Part shown: piece by piece, positions 1 through 8,404 of the stretch
How positions within the stretch are numbered: the stretch's first letter is position 1
Layout: each line of letters starts with the position of its first letter
DNA from: CAYZHM01 sp964478225
Lineage (GTDB): Bacteria > Pseudomonadota > Alphaproteobacteria > Micavibrionales > Micavibrionaceae
Direction: 5' to 3'
Assembly (NCBI GenBank): GCA_964478225.1
Contig: CAYZHM010000001.1
Location: forward strand, 248,001-312,000
Length of the DNA: 64,000 nucleotides
Program-made: the position numbers and the translations under genes
The notes under the pieces: model-generated
The model's database searches: none
What the model saw: the letters and a program-made list of their open reading frames with translations, nothing else
What the model was told of the DNA's origin: nothing

Positions 1-596
1 TCGATGACCGCTAGTTTTCCAAAAATTTCTTCCGCTTCCTCAATAGTACTTTTGTGTTCATCATACAGGTTTTGCAATTTTTCTTCTATATTGCCTTTTT
101 TAGCATCCCATACTTGAAATTTTGTACTTGCTTCTTGGAAAGCAATTTCTTCAGCCTCACAGCTCAGGCTTTTCAATTTAACGCCAAGTGGCTCCGCCCA
201 GCAGCGACAATTATAATCTTCGCCGGGGTGGCCGCCGTCGGGTGGTTGCGCCCAACTAAATGTCTGGCCTTCGCGGGCGGCATGGGCATCGCGGACATGA
301 GTATCCCCAACTGTACGCCACTTGTAACGCTCAGATTGATCTTGTTGTGAGAGTGCTTTGTTAAGGCCATGGACGGTGTTGCTGAAAGGAAAAATATGTG
401 AGGTGATTTCTATGCCTTTATCACGCTGAAACTGATTTATAGAACGAAATAATTCCAAGTCACGGCCTTCTTCAATGCCGATCCTAGGGGCTGGGGTATA
501 ATAACCCAAGCGATTGAGCACGACTTTAAGAGCGTGCACGTCTTCGGGATCGGCGACGCTGTAGGGGGCGACGACGTTGATGATTTTAAATCGCAT
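1..596 (-). CDS. Phage MuF-like minor head domain protein with peptidoglycan-binding-like N-terminus (partial)
   Basis: The frame stays open from ATG at 596 down to base 1, so the C-terminus lies outside the window. Residues about 16-83 resemble a peptidoglycan-binding-1 repeat (DVHALKVVLNRLGYY, then LFRSINQFQRDKGI). Residues about 91-136 match the MuF/SPP1 gp7 head-morphogenesis signature: YKWRTVGDTHVRDAH, then HPGEDYNCRCWAEP with its Cys-x-Cys. A charged, helical segment follows. MuF proteins normally sit in phage heads, and some MuF modules are fused to toxins. No other phage gene is visible here, so this may be the end of a prophage lying to the left or a domesticated effector. The domain call is fairly secure; the function is inference. 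Confidence 0.75.
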   Translation of the reverse strand, partial: MRFKIINVVAPYSVADPEDVHALKVVLNRLGYYTPAPRIGIEEGRDLELFRSINQFQRDKGIEITSHIFPFSNTVHGLNKALSQQDQSERYKWRTVGDTHVRDAHAAREGQTFSWAQPPDGGHPGEDYNCRCWAEPLGVKLKSLSCEAEEIAFQEASTKFQVWDAKKGNIEEKLQNLYDEHKSTIEEAEEIFGKLAVI

Positions 597-610
597 GATG
601 AAAATTCCAT

Positions 611-634
611 AAAAAAACCCGGACGGAGTCCGGG
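611..634 (-). terminator. Rho-independent terminator after the M48 protease gene
   Basis: A 7-bp GC-rich stem (CCCGGAC / GTCCGGG, loop GGA) is followed, on the minus strand, by seven T. It lies about 50 nt past the stop of the protease gene and just upstream of the MuF-like gene, so it separates the two transcription units. Confidence 0.85.
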
Positions 635-681
635 CGTTGTTAATGAATATATTCCTAAATATTTACAAACAAGTCAAGCTT

Positions 682-2127
682 TTACTGGGTGATGGTTTTG
701 TACCTATTGCCGGGCTTAAGGGCTTCGCCGGGAACGAGGGCATTCAGGACGCGGAATTGGTCCTCGTTATATTTATCGAAAGGCATATGACGCGCCAGAG
801 ACTCTATGCTGTCGTTAGCGCCTGCTGTGATGATCCGCACCTGTTTGGGACGTAGAGAAGATTTTTCCTGCGCGGTAAGCCTGCGGAAACTATAGGATGC
901 ACGTTTGAGGTCTTCAACCGCTGCTGAGGATGCTCCTTGCGGGATAGCGATCTGGAAGCGCGCGACTTTTTCAGGCTCGAACTCAATTGCGATTAAACGG
1001 ATCATTGCAGGCTTGCCGTTAACTCGGCCTGAAAAAGTGGCGGTGGCGGCATTCATCCCGTTGACCGTTATATTTTGCGGATTTTGGACTGCTTCCCCTT
1101 TTATCCAGATTTGATGGAGGTATGTGGCGGGATCGAGACGGCCTTTATTAGCGCCTATGTCAAAAACAATTGCGGAGCCGTTGGTGTGTGTGGCGACCAC
1201 GGCTTCTGGCTGGTTTTCGATTTTGAAACCGGAGGGTGTATCGAAAGCAAATCCTATATCTGGATGATAAAAGGTCTGACCTTTGGTGAAGCCTTGTTTT
1301 GCGCTGTCGCCGAAAACCATTCCATCGATAACCCTCATGTGTGTGTCTTCACCTGTCGTACCGCTTTGAGGATAAGCGTTGGATGAAGCCAATGTGGCGC
1401 TCACGCGATCCGAGGTTGCCGGGTGCGTCGAAAGATAGCTAAAACCTTGCTGTTTACCATCGATGCGTGCTTCAAGACCGCTTTGGGCCTGTAGGGATGA
1501 AAGGAAGCGCGGCATAGCGGCGGGATTATATCCTGCTTTGGTCATATAACGTAGGCCGAGTGAGTCGGCTTCGGTTTCCTGAGACCTTGAGTATGAACTG
1601 AGATAAAGGTTGGTACCAAGGCCAATGGCCTGATTTGTGGCTGCTCCTCCATCCAGCGCGATGGAAAGAATATTAGCACCGAGCGAAGTGACTGCTGCTG
1701 TTGAATAACGTTCTGCGGAATGGCGGCCTGTGATGTGGCCAACTTCGTGCGAGAGGACAGCGGCGACCTCGGCCTCATTGTTGGCCAAAGCCAAAAGGCC
1801 GCGCGAGATATAGATATAACCGCCGGGTAGCGCAAAAGCATTCACGATCGGACTATCAATCACATAAAATTTATACTGAACATCGCCGCGCTCTGTGTGA
1901 GGTACAATTTTGCGGCCTATTTCGTTCACGTAGCCAACAACCTTTGGGTCATCGTAAAAACCAAATTGTTCGGCAACCTTCTGATGCTCGCTGGCGCCGA
2001 TTTGATTTTCCTGCGAAGCGGGCATGAGCGCTGTGAATTGCTGTTTTCCTGTAGCGGGATTGGTTGAACAACCCAATAATCCCAGCGTGACAAACCCTAA
2101 AGCGGCGATTAGTATCTTTTGCATCAT
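682..2127 (-). CDS. M48 family zinc metalloprotease lipoprotein (BepA/LoiP-like)
   Basis: This is a probable outer-membrane or periplasmic quality-control protease. The start at 2127 (Met-Met-Gln-Lys) has an AGGA ribosome site 8 nt upstream and gives a short lipoprotein signal ending LLGC. The zinc motif HEVGH lies in AAVLSHEVGHITGRHS, with the third-ligand region around SRSQETEADSLGLRYM. The C-terminal third, ending near TAGANDSIESLARHMPFDKY and RYKTITQ, looks like the LysM-like tail found on many alphaproteobacterial M48 lipoproteins. Length is 481 aa. A further in-frame start at 2199 would bury the signal peptide and is unlikely. Its start codon overlaps that of the divergent nuclease gene. 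Confidence 0.9.
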   Translation of the reverse strand: MMQKILIAALGFVTLGLLGCSTNPATGKQQFTALMPASQENQIGASEHQKVAEQFGFYDDPKVVGYVNEIGRKIVPHTERGDVQYKFYVIDSPIVNAFALPGGYIYISRGLLALANNEAEVAAVLSHEVGHITGRHSAERYSTAAVTSLGANILSIALDGGAATNQAIGLGTNLYLSSYSRSQETEADSLGLRYMTKAGYNPAAMPRFLSSLQAQSGLEARIDGKQQGFSYLSTHPATSDRVSATLASSNAYPQSGTTGEDTHMRVIDGMVFGDSAKQGFTKGQTFYHPDIGFAFDTPSGFKIENQPEAVVATHTNGSAIVFDIGANKGRLDPATYLHQIWIKGEAVQNPQNITVNGMNAATATFSGRVNGKPAMIRLIAIEFEPEKVARFQIAIPQGASSAAVEDLKRASYSFRRLTAQEKSSLRPKQVRIITAGANDSIESLARHMPFDKYNEDQFRVLNALVPGEALKPGNRYKTITQ

Positions 2128-2938
2128 GCGATTGATCCTAGTGCTTTTTTTATTTTTTTCCAGTGTAAATACAGCAGTAGCGGCTGAGAAGTTCCCCATA
2201 GGAGATTTTTCAGAGTTGTTGGAAACAGGGACTGCGGATGTTGTTCAGGTTATTGCTCCGGATACTGTAGTTTTGAAAGACGGGCGGATTTTAAATCTTG
2301 CAGGGCTTGATTTTCCAGATATGAGAGGCGCTGAAGGAGCTGGGCCACTTGCCCAAGTGGCGATGCGCGTCTTGAATGATATGTTGCTCGGCCAAGAAGT
2401 GCGACTTTATCAAACCCCAGACCCAAAGAGCGGACGGGTTAATAGGATGCAGCATCATATCGCCCATCTTGAAAGGACTACGGACAAGACATGGGTGCAA
2501 GGCACTTTGATATCGCTCGGCCTGGCAAGGGTACGAACAAATGTAAGCAACCCTGAAATGGCGCCTCAGCTTTATATTCTTGAAATGGAGGCGAGACGCA
2601 CGGCACAGGGAATATGGAATTCCTCTGATTATGACGTGTTGGATGCGAACGCTATTGGTGAGGATAAATTGAACCAGTATCAGATTGTTGAGGGGATTGT
2701 TAAAAATATCACGGACAATAAAAAACGGCTGTTTATTAATTTCGGTGATGACTGGCGAGATGATTTCACGGTCGTTATTTCGCCTGAAAACCGCCGTAGG
2801 TTTCAAGGTTCAGGCATTGACCCCCTATCATGGAAAGGTGCAAGAGTGCGCGTGCGGGGATGGTTGGAGTTTTATAATGGGCCAAATATTGAAATTGATC
2901 ACCCAGAAAGGGTTGAGATTTTAAAAACTTCGCCGTAA
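2126..2938 (+). CDS. Secreted thermonuclease-like (SNase fold) protein
   Basis: The protein starts MRLILVLFLFFSS and has an export signal ending near VAAEKF. A staphylococcal-nuclease-like domain follows: TADVVQVIAPDTVVLKDGR, LAGLDFPDMRG, LNDMLLGQEVRLYQ, and LISLGLARVRT with a downstream EMEARRTAQGIW, the usual SNase end motif. A C-terminal domain of about 100 residues (VEGIVKNITDNKKRLFINFG, VRVRGWLEFYNGP) resembles an OB-fold. Several catalytic residues of true nucleases are not clearly conserved, so it may bind nucleic acid without cutting it. No convincing Shine-Dalgarno precedes 2126, and the upstream DNA is the protease gene on the other strand. Confidence 0.8.
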   Translation: MRLILVLFLFFSSVNTAVAAEKFPIGDFSELLETGTADVVQVIAPDTVVLKDGRILNLAGLDFPDMRGAEGAGPLAQVAMRVLNDMLLGQEVRLYQTPDPKSGRVNRMQHHIAHLERTTDKTWVQGTLISLGLARVRTNVSNPEMAPQLYILEMEARRTAQGIWNSSDYDVLDANAIGEDKLNQYQIVEGIVKNITDNKKRLFINFGDDWRDDFTVVISPENRRRFQGSGIDPLSWKGARVRVRGWLEFYNGPNIEIDHPERVEILKTSP

Positions 2939-2983
2939 TCTCAGCATTAACTTCAGTCTCTTAACTTTTTAAGGTCTTATACC

Positions 2984-3964
2984 GTGCCAACGCAGGAACT
3001 CTCTCAAATCAAAAATATGCCTTTGCTGGACTTGTTTCCAGCGATAACCCCCTATTCCACCGGGTATCTTGCGGTTGGAGACGGTCATGAGCTGTATTGG
3101 GAGCAATCGGGAAATCCGGATGGCGTGCCAATCGTTGTTTTGCATGGAGGTCCAGGTTCTGGGGCGTCCGCCATTCACCGTCGTTTTTTCGACCCAGATC
3201 ATTACCGCATTGTTATTTTCGATCAGCGCGGCGCAGGACGTTCTACGCCCCATGGCAGCCTGAAAGGGAATACAACGGCCAATCTTGTGGCTGATACGGA
3301 AAAACTTCGTGAGCATTTGCATATCGATCAATGGATTTTGTTCGGCGGATCTTGGGGTTCGACATTGGCGCTGAACTACGCGGTGGCTCATGCGGACAGA
3401 TGTCTTGCGATGATTTTGCGTGGGATTTTTCTGTGTGAGCAAAGTGAAATCGATTGGTTTATGAGTGGTATTCAAACGATTTTCCCTGAGGCGTGGGAGC
3501 AATTTGCAGGGTTGTTTGATGAGGATGATCCGGCGAAGCTGCTTGATAAGTATTATGATGCTCTGACTTGCGGGGATCAAAAGCGTGAGATGCAGGCGGC
3601 TATACGCTGGAGCCTTTATGAAGGAGCTTGTTCCCTTCTTCAGCCAAACTATGAAACCATTACTACGGACGAACAAAAGGACCATGCGTTGACGCTGGCG
3701 CGCATAGAAGCTCATTATTTTAAGCATGAGGTTGTTTCGCCTGAGGAATCTTTGCTTCATAAAATTGATAGATTCCGCCACATACCAACGATTATTGTTC
3801 ATGGACGCTATGATGTGATCTGCCCAATTAGAACGGCGTATAAGATGCACCAGCTTTGGCCTGAGGCTGATTATCTTGCTGTGCCGGATGCGGGGCATTC
3901 AGCATTTGACCCCCCTCTTCGTTCCCGGCTTATTCAGGCAACGGAGAGTTTTAAGACTTTATAA
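2984..3964 (+). CDS. pip: Prolyl iminopeptidase
   Basis: This is an alpha/beta hydrolase (S33) that removes N-terminal proline from peptides in the cytoplasm. The oxyanion motif HGGPGSG and the nucleophile elbow GGSWGS are present. The catalytic Asp lies in IIVHGRYDVICP and the His in PDAGHSAFDPP. At 326 aa it is close to the usual 310-325. The GTG start at 2984 has an AAGG site 9 nt upstream; an internal ATG at 3017 would also leave the catalytic fold intact. It is followed 15 nt later by pgk, so the two may be co-transcribed. Confidence 0.93.
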   Translation: MPTQELSQIKNMPLLDLFPAITPYSTGYLAVGDGHELYWEQSGNPDGVPIVVLHGGPGSGASAIHRRFFDPDHYRIVIFDQRGAGRSTPHGSLKGNTTANLVADTEKLREHLHIDQWILFGGSWGSTLALNYAVAHADRCLAMILRGIFLCEQSEIDWFMSGIQTIFPEAWEQFAGLFDEDDPAKLLDKYYDALTCGDQKREMQAAIRWSLYEGACSLLQPNYETITTDEQKDHALTLARIEAHYFKHEVVSPEESLLHKIDRFRHIPTIIVHGRYDVICPIRTAYKMHQLWPEADYLAVPDAGHSAFDPPLRSRLIQATESFKTL

Positions 3965-3979
3965 GTTCACGGAGTTTCT

Positions 3980-5173
3980 ATGAGTTTTCAATCGATGAGG
4001 GATTTGGATTTGTCGGGGGCAAGGGTGCTGCTCCGGGTTGATCTTAATGTTCCGAAGCAAGATGGTAAGGTTACTGACAGCACACGTATCGACCGCTTAA
4101 AACCCACCATTGATTATTTGCGTCACGTTGGTGCGAAAACCCTTATTCTTTCTCATTTCGGCAGACCGGATGGAGAACGTAATAGCTCAATGTCTCTGGC
4201 TTTTTTGGTTCCTGCTCTGGAAAAATCATGGGGGGCTTCTGTTCAATTTGCGCAGGATTGTATTGGTGCTGCTGCTGAGAAGGCCGCTTCATCTTTAAAA
4301 GATGGTGATATTGCGCTGCTTGAGAATGTGCGTTTCCATGCCGGCGAAGAGAAGAACGACTCTGCCTTTATTCAAGAGTTGGCGAAATTGGGGGATGTAT
4401 ATATTAATGATGCGTTTTCGGCAGCCCACCGTGCGCATGCGTCGACAGAAGGGTTGGCGCGGATGATGCCGGCGGCCGCGGGGCTATTGATGGAGGCGGA
4501 GCTGAATGCACTCAATCAGGCCTTGGAAAAACCACAGAAACCGGTTGCAGCTATTGTCGGGGGCTCCAAGATTTCGACTAAATTGAGCGTGTTGCATAAC
4601 CTTATTCATAAGGTCGATGTGCTTGTGCTTGGCGGGGCGATGGCCAACACGTTTCTTTACGCCCATGGTGCGGAGACTGGTGCATCGATGTGCGAGAAAG
4701 ACATGAAGGATGAGGCCCTAAAGATTTTGAACGAAGCCAAGACAGCTGGGTGTGAGATTGTGTTGCCTGTTGACTCCGTGTGCGTGGAGGAAATTAAGTC
4801 GAGTGCAACCGTCCGCGTTGTTCCATCGCACGAAATTCCAGAAGGATTTATGGCGATCGATGCTGGGCCGGAAAGCATTCAAAATGTGAAAGACAAGCTA
4901 GAGCATTGTAAGACCGTTTTGTGGAACGGGCCGATGGGTGTGTTTGAGATCAAGCCGTTTGATACGGGGACCAATGCGGTGGCGCAATTTGTTGCAGAAA
5001 AGACCAAAGGTGGCGCTATGGTTAGTGTGGCTGGCGGCGGGGATACAGTTTCAGCCCTTGAAAATGCGGGCGTTGTTGATGATTTCACTTATATCTCGAC
5101 AGCAGGCGGTGCTTTTCTGGAATGGTTGGAAGGCAAAAACCTTCCGGGCGTTGCCGCTTTAATGCGCGCTTAG
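3980..5173 (+). CDS. pgk: Phosphoglycerate kinase
   Basis: This glycolytic enzyme interconverts 1,3-bisphosphoglycerate plus ADP with 3-phosphoglycerate plus ATP. Family motifs are clear: RVLLRVDLNVP, the substrate-binding LSHFGRPDGE, LLENVRFHAGEEKND, NDAFSAAHRAHAS, the hinge VLGGAMANTFL, and the nucleotide-binding WNGPMGVFE and GGGDTVSAL. Length (397 aa) is normal. Its last 15 nt overlap the end of the convergent DUF2336 gene. Confidence 0.97.
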   Translation: MSFQSMRDLDLSGARVLLRVDLNVPKQDGKVTDSTRIDRLKPTIDYLRHVGAKTLILSHFGRPDGERNSSMSLAFLVPALEKSWGASVQFAQDCIGAAAEKAASSLKDGDIALLENVRFHAGEEKNDSAFIQELAKLGDVYINDAFSAAHRAHASTEGLARMMPAAAGLLMEAELNALNQALEKPQKPVAAIVGGSKISTKLSVLHNLIHKVDVLVLGGAMANTFLYAHGAETGASMCEKDMKDEALKILNEAKTAGCEIVLPVDSVCVEEIKSSATVRVVPSHEIPEGFMAIDAGPESIQNVKDKLEHCKTVLWNGPMGVFEIKPFDTGTNAVAQFVAEKTKGGAMVSVAGGGDTVSALENAGVVDDFTYISTAGGAFLEWLEGKNLPGVAALMRA

Positions 5174-6274
5174 AGAGTTTTTGAAGAATTCCTTGGCCAT
5201 GTCTGGTGTAATACGATCGTAGTATTCCCCTGCCTTTTCGATGTCTTTGGAATTTAATGGATTGCCTTTGTTGTGCAAAGCCACGCTCAACAAAAACAGC
5301 GATAAGAAATCTGCTCTCATAACGTTTTTGACTCGGCAAATTACAGCCAGATTGCGTCCACTTGGTTCGCTTAAGATTTCCAGCATGCGATCGCTGTCTA
5401 TTCCTGCATAGACAGAGAACAATGAGACGAAAAGCCTGTATTGGCTGCGCTTAAGCGTACCGATCATGAGTTCAGGATCGACAAGTTTTTTGCGATGAAG
5501 GTGTGCAGCAGCTAGAAGCATTTTTGAAGTTGGTTTAAATCCTGCCTCTTCATGCTCTACGAAATCTATGATGATGTCATCCAGGGTTTCTTCGACTTTG
5601 TTGTCCTGGATGTTGTATTTTTCTTTCAGATGCTGTTTCAGAGCATCCCCAACAAAGCGATAAAGGCTTTGTACGATATCAGGTGTAACCTCACTGCGGC
5701 GAACCAGTGGTGTTGCAAGACGCTCTTGGCCTTGTGCGACATCAGAAAGAACGCTCATGGCGTGAGGTGTTAAAGTGATGTTTTGATTTTCAGCCAATTG
5801 AATGGCTGTACCCAGATCCTTGGTGTCGGCCAGCATGTTGATCAATTGCTCGCTCATTGTTTTACGCTCAGCGATCGCGCGCCAATATTCTGCTGTTTTG
5901 GACTTGATAATGTAGATCAGGTCCATATCGCCAAGAATGTTGCTTTTTTTCAGGATTGGAGATGCCACAACAATATCGTCATTCGCCATTTCAAGAATAA
6001 GGCGTAAAGGAACGTTTTGAAGAACAGATAGCCTTTCGGACAATGCCTCGCGAAGGTCGCGTTCGGCCTGGCGCATTAAAGAAATCAAAATATCAGCAAT
6101 AAGTTCTTGCTCACGGGGGGTTAAATCCATCACCAACAGATCGCTGACAACGGAGGTTAGTTCCACCCGCATGGATGGTTTTTCATGATGTGCTTGAGAA
6201 TATGATTTATGCTTGTCATAGAGTTTGACCAGCATAGGAGTCACTTCCGGTGTCTTAAAATGACCGAGATCCAT
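5159..6274 (-). CDS. DUF2336 domain-containing protein
   Basis: This 371-aa, largely alpha-helical protein has no signal peptide and resembles the DUF2336 family, widespread in Alphaproteobacteria and of unknown function. Typical stretches are LTPREQELIADILISLMRQA, LREALSERLSVLQNVPLRLI with ANDDIVVASPIL, IIKSKTAEYWRAIAERKTMS, and a HEAT-like repeat pattern. It is monocistronic and runs away from a 332-nt intergenic region holding a CtrA-like half-site array, which could drive it. It converges on and overlaps pgk by 15 nt. Family assignment is by recognition of these patterns only. Confidence 0.8.
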   Translation of the reverse strand: MDLGHFKTPEVTPMLVKLYDKHKSYSQAHHEKPSMRVELTSVVSDLLVMDLTPREQELIADILISLMRQAERDLREALSERLSVLQNVPLRLILEMANDDIVVASPILKKSNILGDMDLIYIIKSKTAEYWRAIAERKTMSEQLINMLADTKDLGTAIQLAENQNITLTPHAMSVLSDVAQGQERLATPLVRRSEVTPDIVQSLYRFVGDALKQHLKEKYNIQDNKVEETLDDIIIDFVEHEEAGFKPTSKMLLAAAHLHRKKLVDPELMIGTLKRSQYRLFVSLFSVYAGIDSDRMLEILSEPSGRNLAVICRVKNVMRADFLSLFLLSVALHNKGNPLNSKDIEKAGEYYDRITPDMAKEFFKNSLSAH

Positions 6275-6606
6275 TTTGATTTGCCCCGCAGATGTAGATA
6301 GTCACACGTTACTTACTTTTTTATATTTTTTGTTCGCTGGAAAGCCGCTTGAAATATTGAGTTTCAAAGGATTTCCGCAACCCTTGCACTCATATATACC
6401 CCTTATTCCTTACAATATGGTTAATGAGGTGTTACAAAAATGTTAACAGCGTAAAAAGTCCTTATTCGCAACGTTTGCCCTGCCTGGGGTGTTTATGATA
6501 AAGTTTTTTTAAGTTTTCCTGAGTAGAATTATAGATGTGGGTTGGCGCTTGTGCGCCTTCTATAAGCGCGTTTTGAGCGCATAAAAGAGTTTTAGGAAAC
6601 CGAATC
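6275..6606. other. 332-nt divergent intergenic region
   Basis: This region separates the DUF2336 gene from the small hydrophilic gene at 6607. It contains a four-copy TTAM array at 6410-6447. Close to the plus-strand gene it carries a small hairpin (GGCGC TTGT GCGCC, 6544-6557) and a GCGC-N7-GCGC inverted repeat (6566-6580), probably in the 5' leader. No ORF with a plausible ribosome site was seen in it. Confidence 0.6.
6410..6447. promoter_or_regulatory. CtrA-like half-site array, period 11 nt
   Basis: The pattern TTAC-N7-TTAA-N7-TTAC-N7-TTAAC places four TTAM half-sites at 6410, 6421, 6432 and 6443, exactly 11 nt apart. The alphaproteobacterial cell-cycle regulator CtrA recognises TTAA-N7-TTAA(C). 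Only the spacing and half-sites are seen; binding is inferred. Confidence 0.5.
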
Positions 6607-6900
6607 ATGGCAGGACCATTATCAGGCATTGGACAAGGACAACAGATTCCGCTTGCGACCTCCTTTCAGCCTGGCCAGAGCAATGTGACGCAAGTTCGTC
6701 CGCAAAATGAGGATGGACGCGACACCAAGGCCAATCAGGTTGAACCCCAGGGGACGCAGGCTGCAGGCGCGCAAAACAGCGAAACCGGGAATCAAGATGT
6801 TGTTCGTTCCCGCCGTGAGGATGTCTCTAGTTCTCGTAGTGGCGATACGTCAGGGGATGCGTCAGCGCGCCGCGGCTCGCTGGTCGATATTACTGTTTAA
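6607..6900 (+). CDS. Small hydrophilic low-complexity protein, unknown function
   Basis: The product is 97 aa, rich in Gln, Ser, Gly, Asn and Arg, with no signal peptide, no hydrophobic segment and no recognised domain; it looks intrinsically disordered. An AGGAAA site lies about 8 nt before the ATG, and a strong terminator follows 20 nt after the stop, both supporting a real monocistronic gene. Another frame from 6707 is also open but lacks a ribosome site and runs through the terminator, so this frame is preferred. No function can be assigned. Confidence 0.6.
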   Translation: MAGPLSGIGQGQQIPLATSFQPGQSNVTQVRPQNEDGRDTKANQVEPQGTQAAGAQNSETGNQDVVRSRREDVSSSRSGDTSGDASARRGSLVDITV

Positions 6901-6921
6901 AAGGACGATTATGTGGGAAAT

Positions 6922-6950
6922 AAAAGACGCTTTCGGGCGTCTTTTTTTGT
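6922..6950. terminator. Bidirectional rho-independent terminator
   Basis: A 9-bp stem (AAAAGACGC / GCGTCTTTT, loop TTTCGG) is followed by T on the plus strand. The A-rich left arm supplies a shorter T-run on the minus strand. It sits between the convergent ends of the small gene at 6607 and amn. Confidence 0.85.
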
Positions 6951-8366
6951 TTACTGAAACGCGACTTCGTTGAAGCTGCGGAGTTTGCGGGAGTGGAGTT
7001 TTTCCGCGCCGGTGTCCTTGAGAAGCTGCATGGTCATCAAGCCGATTTGGAGGTGTTGCTCAACGCGTTCACGGTAGAAGCTATCGGCCATGCCGGGAAG
7101 TTTGAGTTGGCCGTGCAGAGGTTTGTCGGAAACGCAGAGGAGTGTGCCGTAAGGAACACGGAAGCGGAAGCCGTTGGCGGCGATTGTTCCGGATTCCATG
7201 TCCATGGCGATGGCACGGCTTTGTGAGAGGCGGCGGTTTTGTATAAGTGAGCTGGCAATTTCCCAGTTGCGGTCGTCTGTTGTGGCGACTGTACCGGTGC
7301 GCATGATTGTTTTAAGTTCGTAACCTTTGAAGCCGCTGACTTTTGCAACTGAATCTTCCAGGGCAAGCTGTATCTCCGAAAGGGCGGGGATAGGAATGCT
7401 GAGCGGTACGGCATCGTCGAGAATATGATCCATGCGGACATACCCATGAGCGAGCACATAATCACCAAGCTTTTGAGAATTGCGAAGACCCGCGCAGTGG
7501 CCAAGCATGAGCCAAGCATGGGGGCGTAGGACGGCAATATGGTCAGTGATCGTTTTGGCGTTGGACGGGCCAACCCCGATATTAACCATTGTAATGCCGC
7601 ATCCATCGGCACGTTTGAGGTGGTAGGCCGGCATTTGTGGAACGCGGGCGCCCTGCTCCGGCGTTACAAAGCCTGCATATTCTTTCAGCTTTCCGAGCTT
7701 GGCACCGATTTTGACGAATTCATCGATGTAGAATTGATAGTTGGTGAAAATGACAAAATTCTGAAAATCTCTGGCAGGCGTTCCTGTGTAGTGCTTTAAG
7801 CGCTGCAAGCTCAAGTCAACGCGCGGAGCCGTAAACAAAGCGAGAGGCAATGGCTCGCCCGGTGATGGCACAAATGTTCCGTTGGCAATTTCATCATCCA
7901 TGATATCCAGATTTGGAACATCGAACACATCCGGAAGATCGGCTATTTGATCTGAAGTTAAGTCGCCTTCCAGATGAAACTCCTCGCCAAGGGCGAAATG
8001 GATGGGTATAGGTGTTTTGCTGACCCCGACTTCCATTTTGACGTCATGGTTTTTTTGCAAAAGCCGTAATTGTTCGAGGTAATAATCACGAAAAATATCG
8101 GGACGGGTTACGGTTGTACAATAGGTTCCCGGGCGCGGTGTAAAACCATAAGAAAGCCTTGTATCGGCACGCCGGGCGTTTTTCGTTGTCAGCCTGATGA
8201 ACGGGTAATTGGCTGAAATTCGCTTGCCTCGTTTCAGCTCGCCTTTGACGTATTTTTTGAACTCGGTCTGCAAATATTCGACATTGGAATTGTAGATTTC
8301 CTCGATGATGGCCAAGATTTGCTGAGGGTCTCTGGATTTATGCGTATTGGATGTTATTTTTGCCAT
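6951..8366 (-). CDS. amn: AMP nucleosidase
   Basis: The enzyme hydrolyses AMP to adenine and ribose 5-phosphate, taking part in purine salvage and adenylate balance. The N-terminal Amn domain holds NYPFIRLTTKNARRADTRLS and TVTRPDIFRDYYLEQLRLL. The C-terminal nucleoside-phosphorylase-like domain holds GCGITMVNIGVGPSNAKT, MLGHCAGLRNSQKLGDYVLA, AMDMESGTIAANGFRF and GTLLCVSDKPLHG. Length is about 471 aa, usual for the family. The start is placed at 8366 (Met-Ala-Lys); an ATG at 8375 is inside a TATAAT hexamer, so the transcript could be nearly leaderless. Confidence 0.95.
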   Translation of the reverse strand: MAKITSNTHKSRDPQQILAIIEEIYNSNVEYLQTEFKKYVKGELKRGKRISANYPFIRLTTKNARRADTRLSYGFTPRPGTYCTTVTRPDIFRDYYLEQLRLLQKNHDVKMEVGVSKTPIPIHFALGEEFHLEGDLTSDQIADLPDVFDVPNLDIMDDEIANGTFVPSPGEPLPLALFTAPRVDLSLQRLKHYTGTPARDFQNFVIFTNYQFYIDEFVKIGAKLGKLKEYAGFVTPEQGARVPQMPAYHLKRADGCGITMVNIGVGPSNAKTITDHIAVLRPHAWLMLGHCAGLRNSQKLGDYVLAHGYVRMDHILDDAVPLSIPIPALSEIQLALEDSVAKVSGFKGYELKTIMRTGTVATTDDRNWEIASSLIQNRRLSQSRAIAMDMESGTIAANGFRFRVPYGTLLCVSDKPLHGQLKLPGMADSFYRERVEQHLQIGLMTMQLLKDTGAEKLHSRKLRSFNEVAFQ

Positions 8367-8373
8367 GGCACCC

Positions 8374-8379
8374 ATTATA
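8374..8379 (-). promoter_or_regulatory. Possible -10 element directly upstream of amn
   Basis: A consensus TATAAT hexamer ends 7 nt before the amn ATG at 8366. If used, transcription would begin within about 0-3 nt of the start codon. No good -35 match is seen at 17 nt spacing, so this is tentative. Confidence 0.35.
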
Positions 8380-8404
8380 CCACTGAAATCGTTAATAAAA
8401 TAGC

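Noticed and set aside
54..350. 98-residue plus-strand frame at the left edge
   Set aside because: It runs antisense to the MuF-like gene, whose domain motifs are unambiguous; no ribosome site.
2969..3898. 309-residue minus-strand frame across prolyl iminopeptidase
   Set aside because: It is basic, domainless and antisense to a gene with full catalytic motifs.
6707..6973. Alternative frame across the small gene at 6607
   Set aside because: It lacks a ribosome site and crosses a strong terminator; the frame from 6607 has AGGA and stops before the terminator.
6911..6973. Short ORF starting inside the spacer after the small gene
   Set aside because: It spans the terminator hairpin and enters amn antisense; there is no plausible expression signal.
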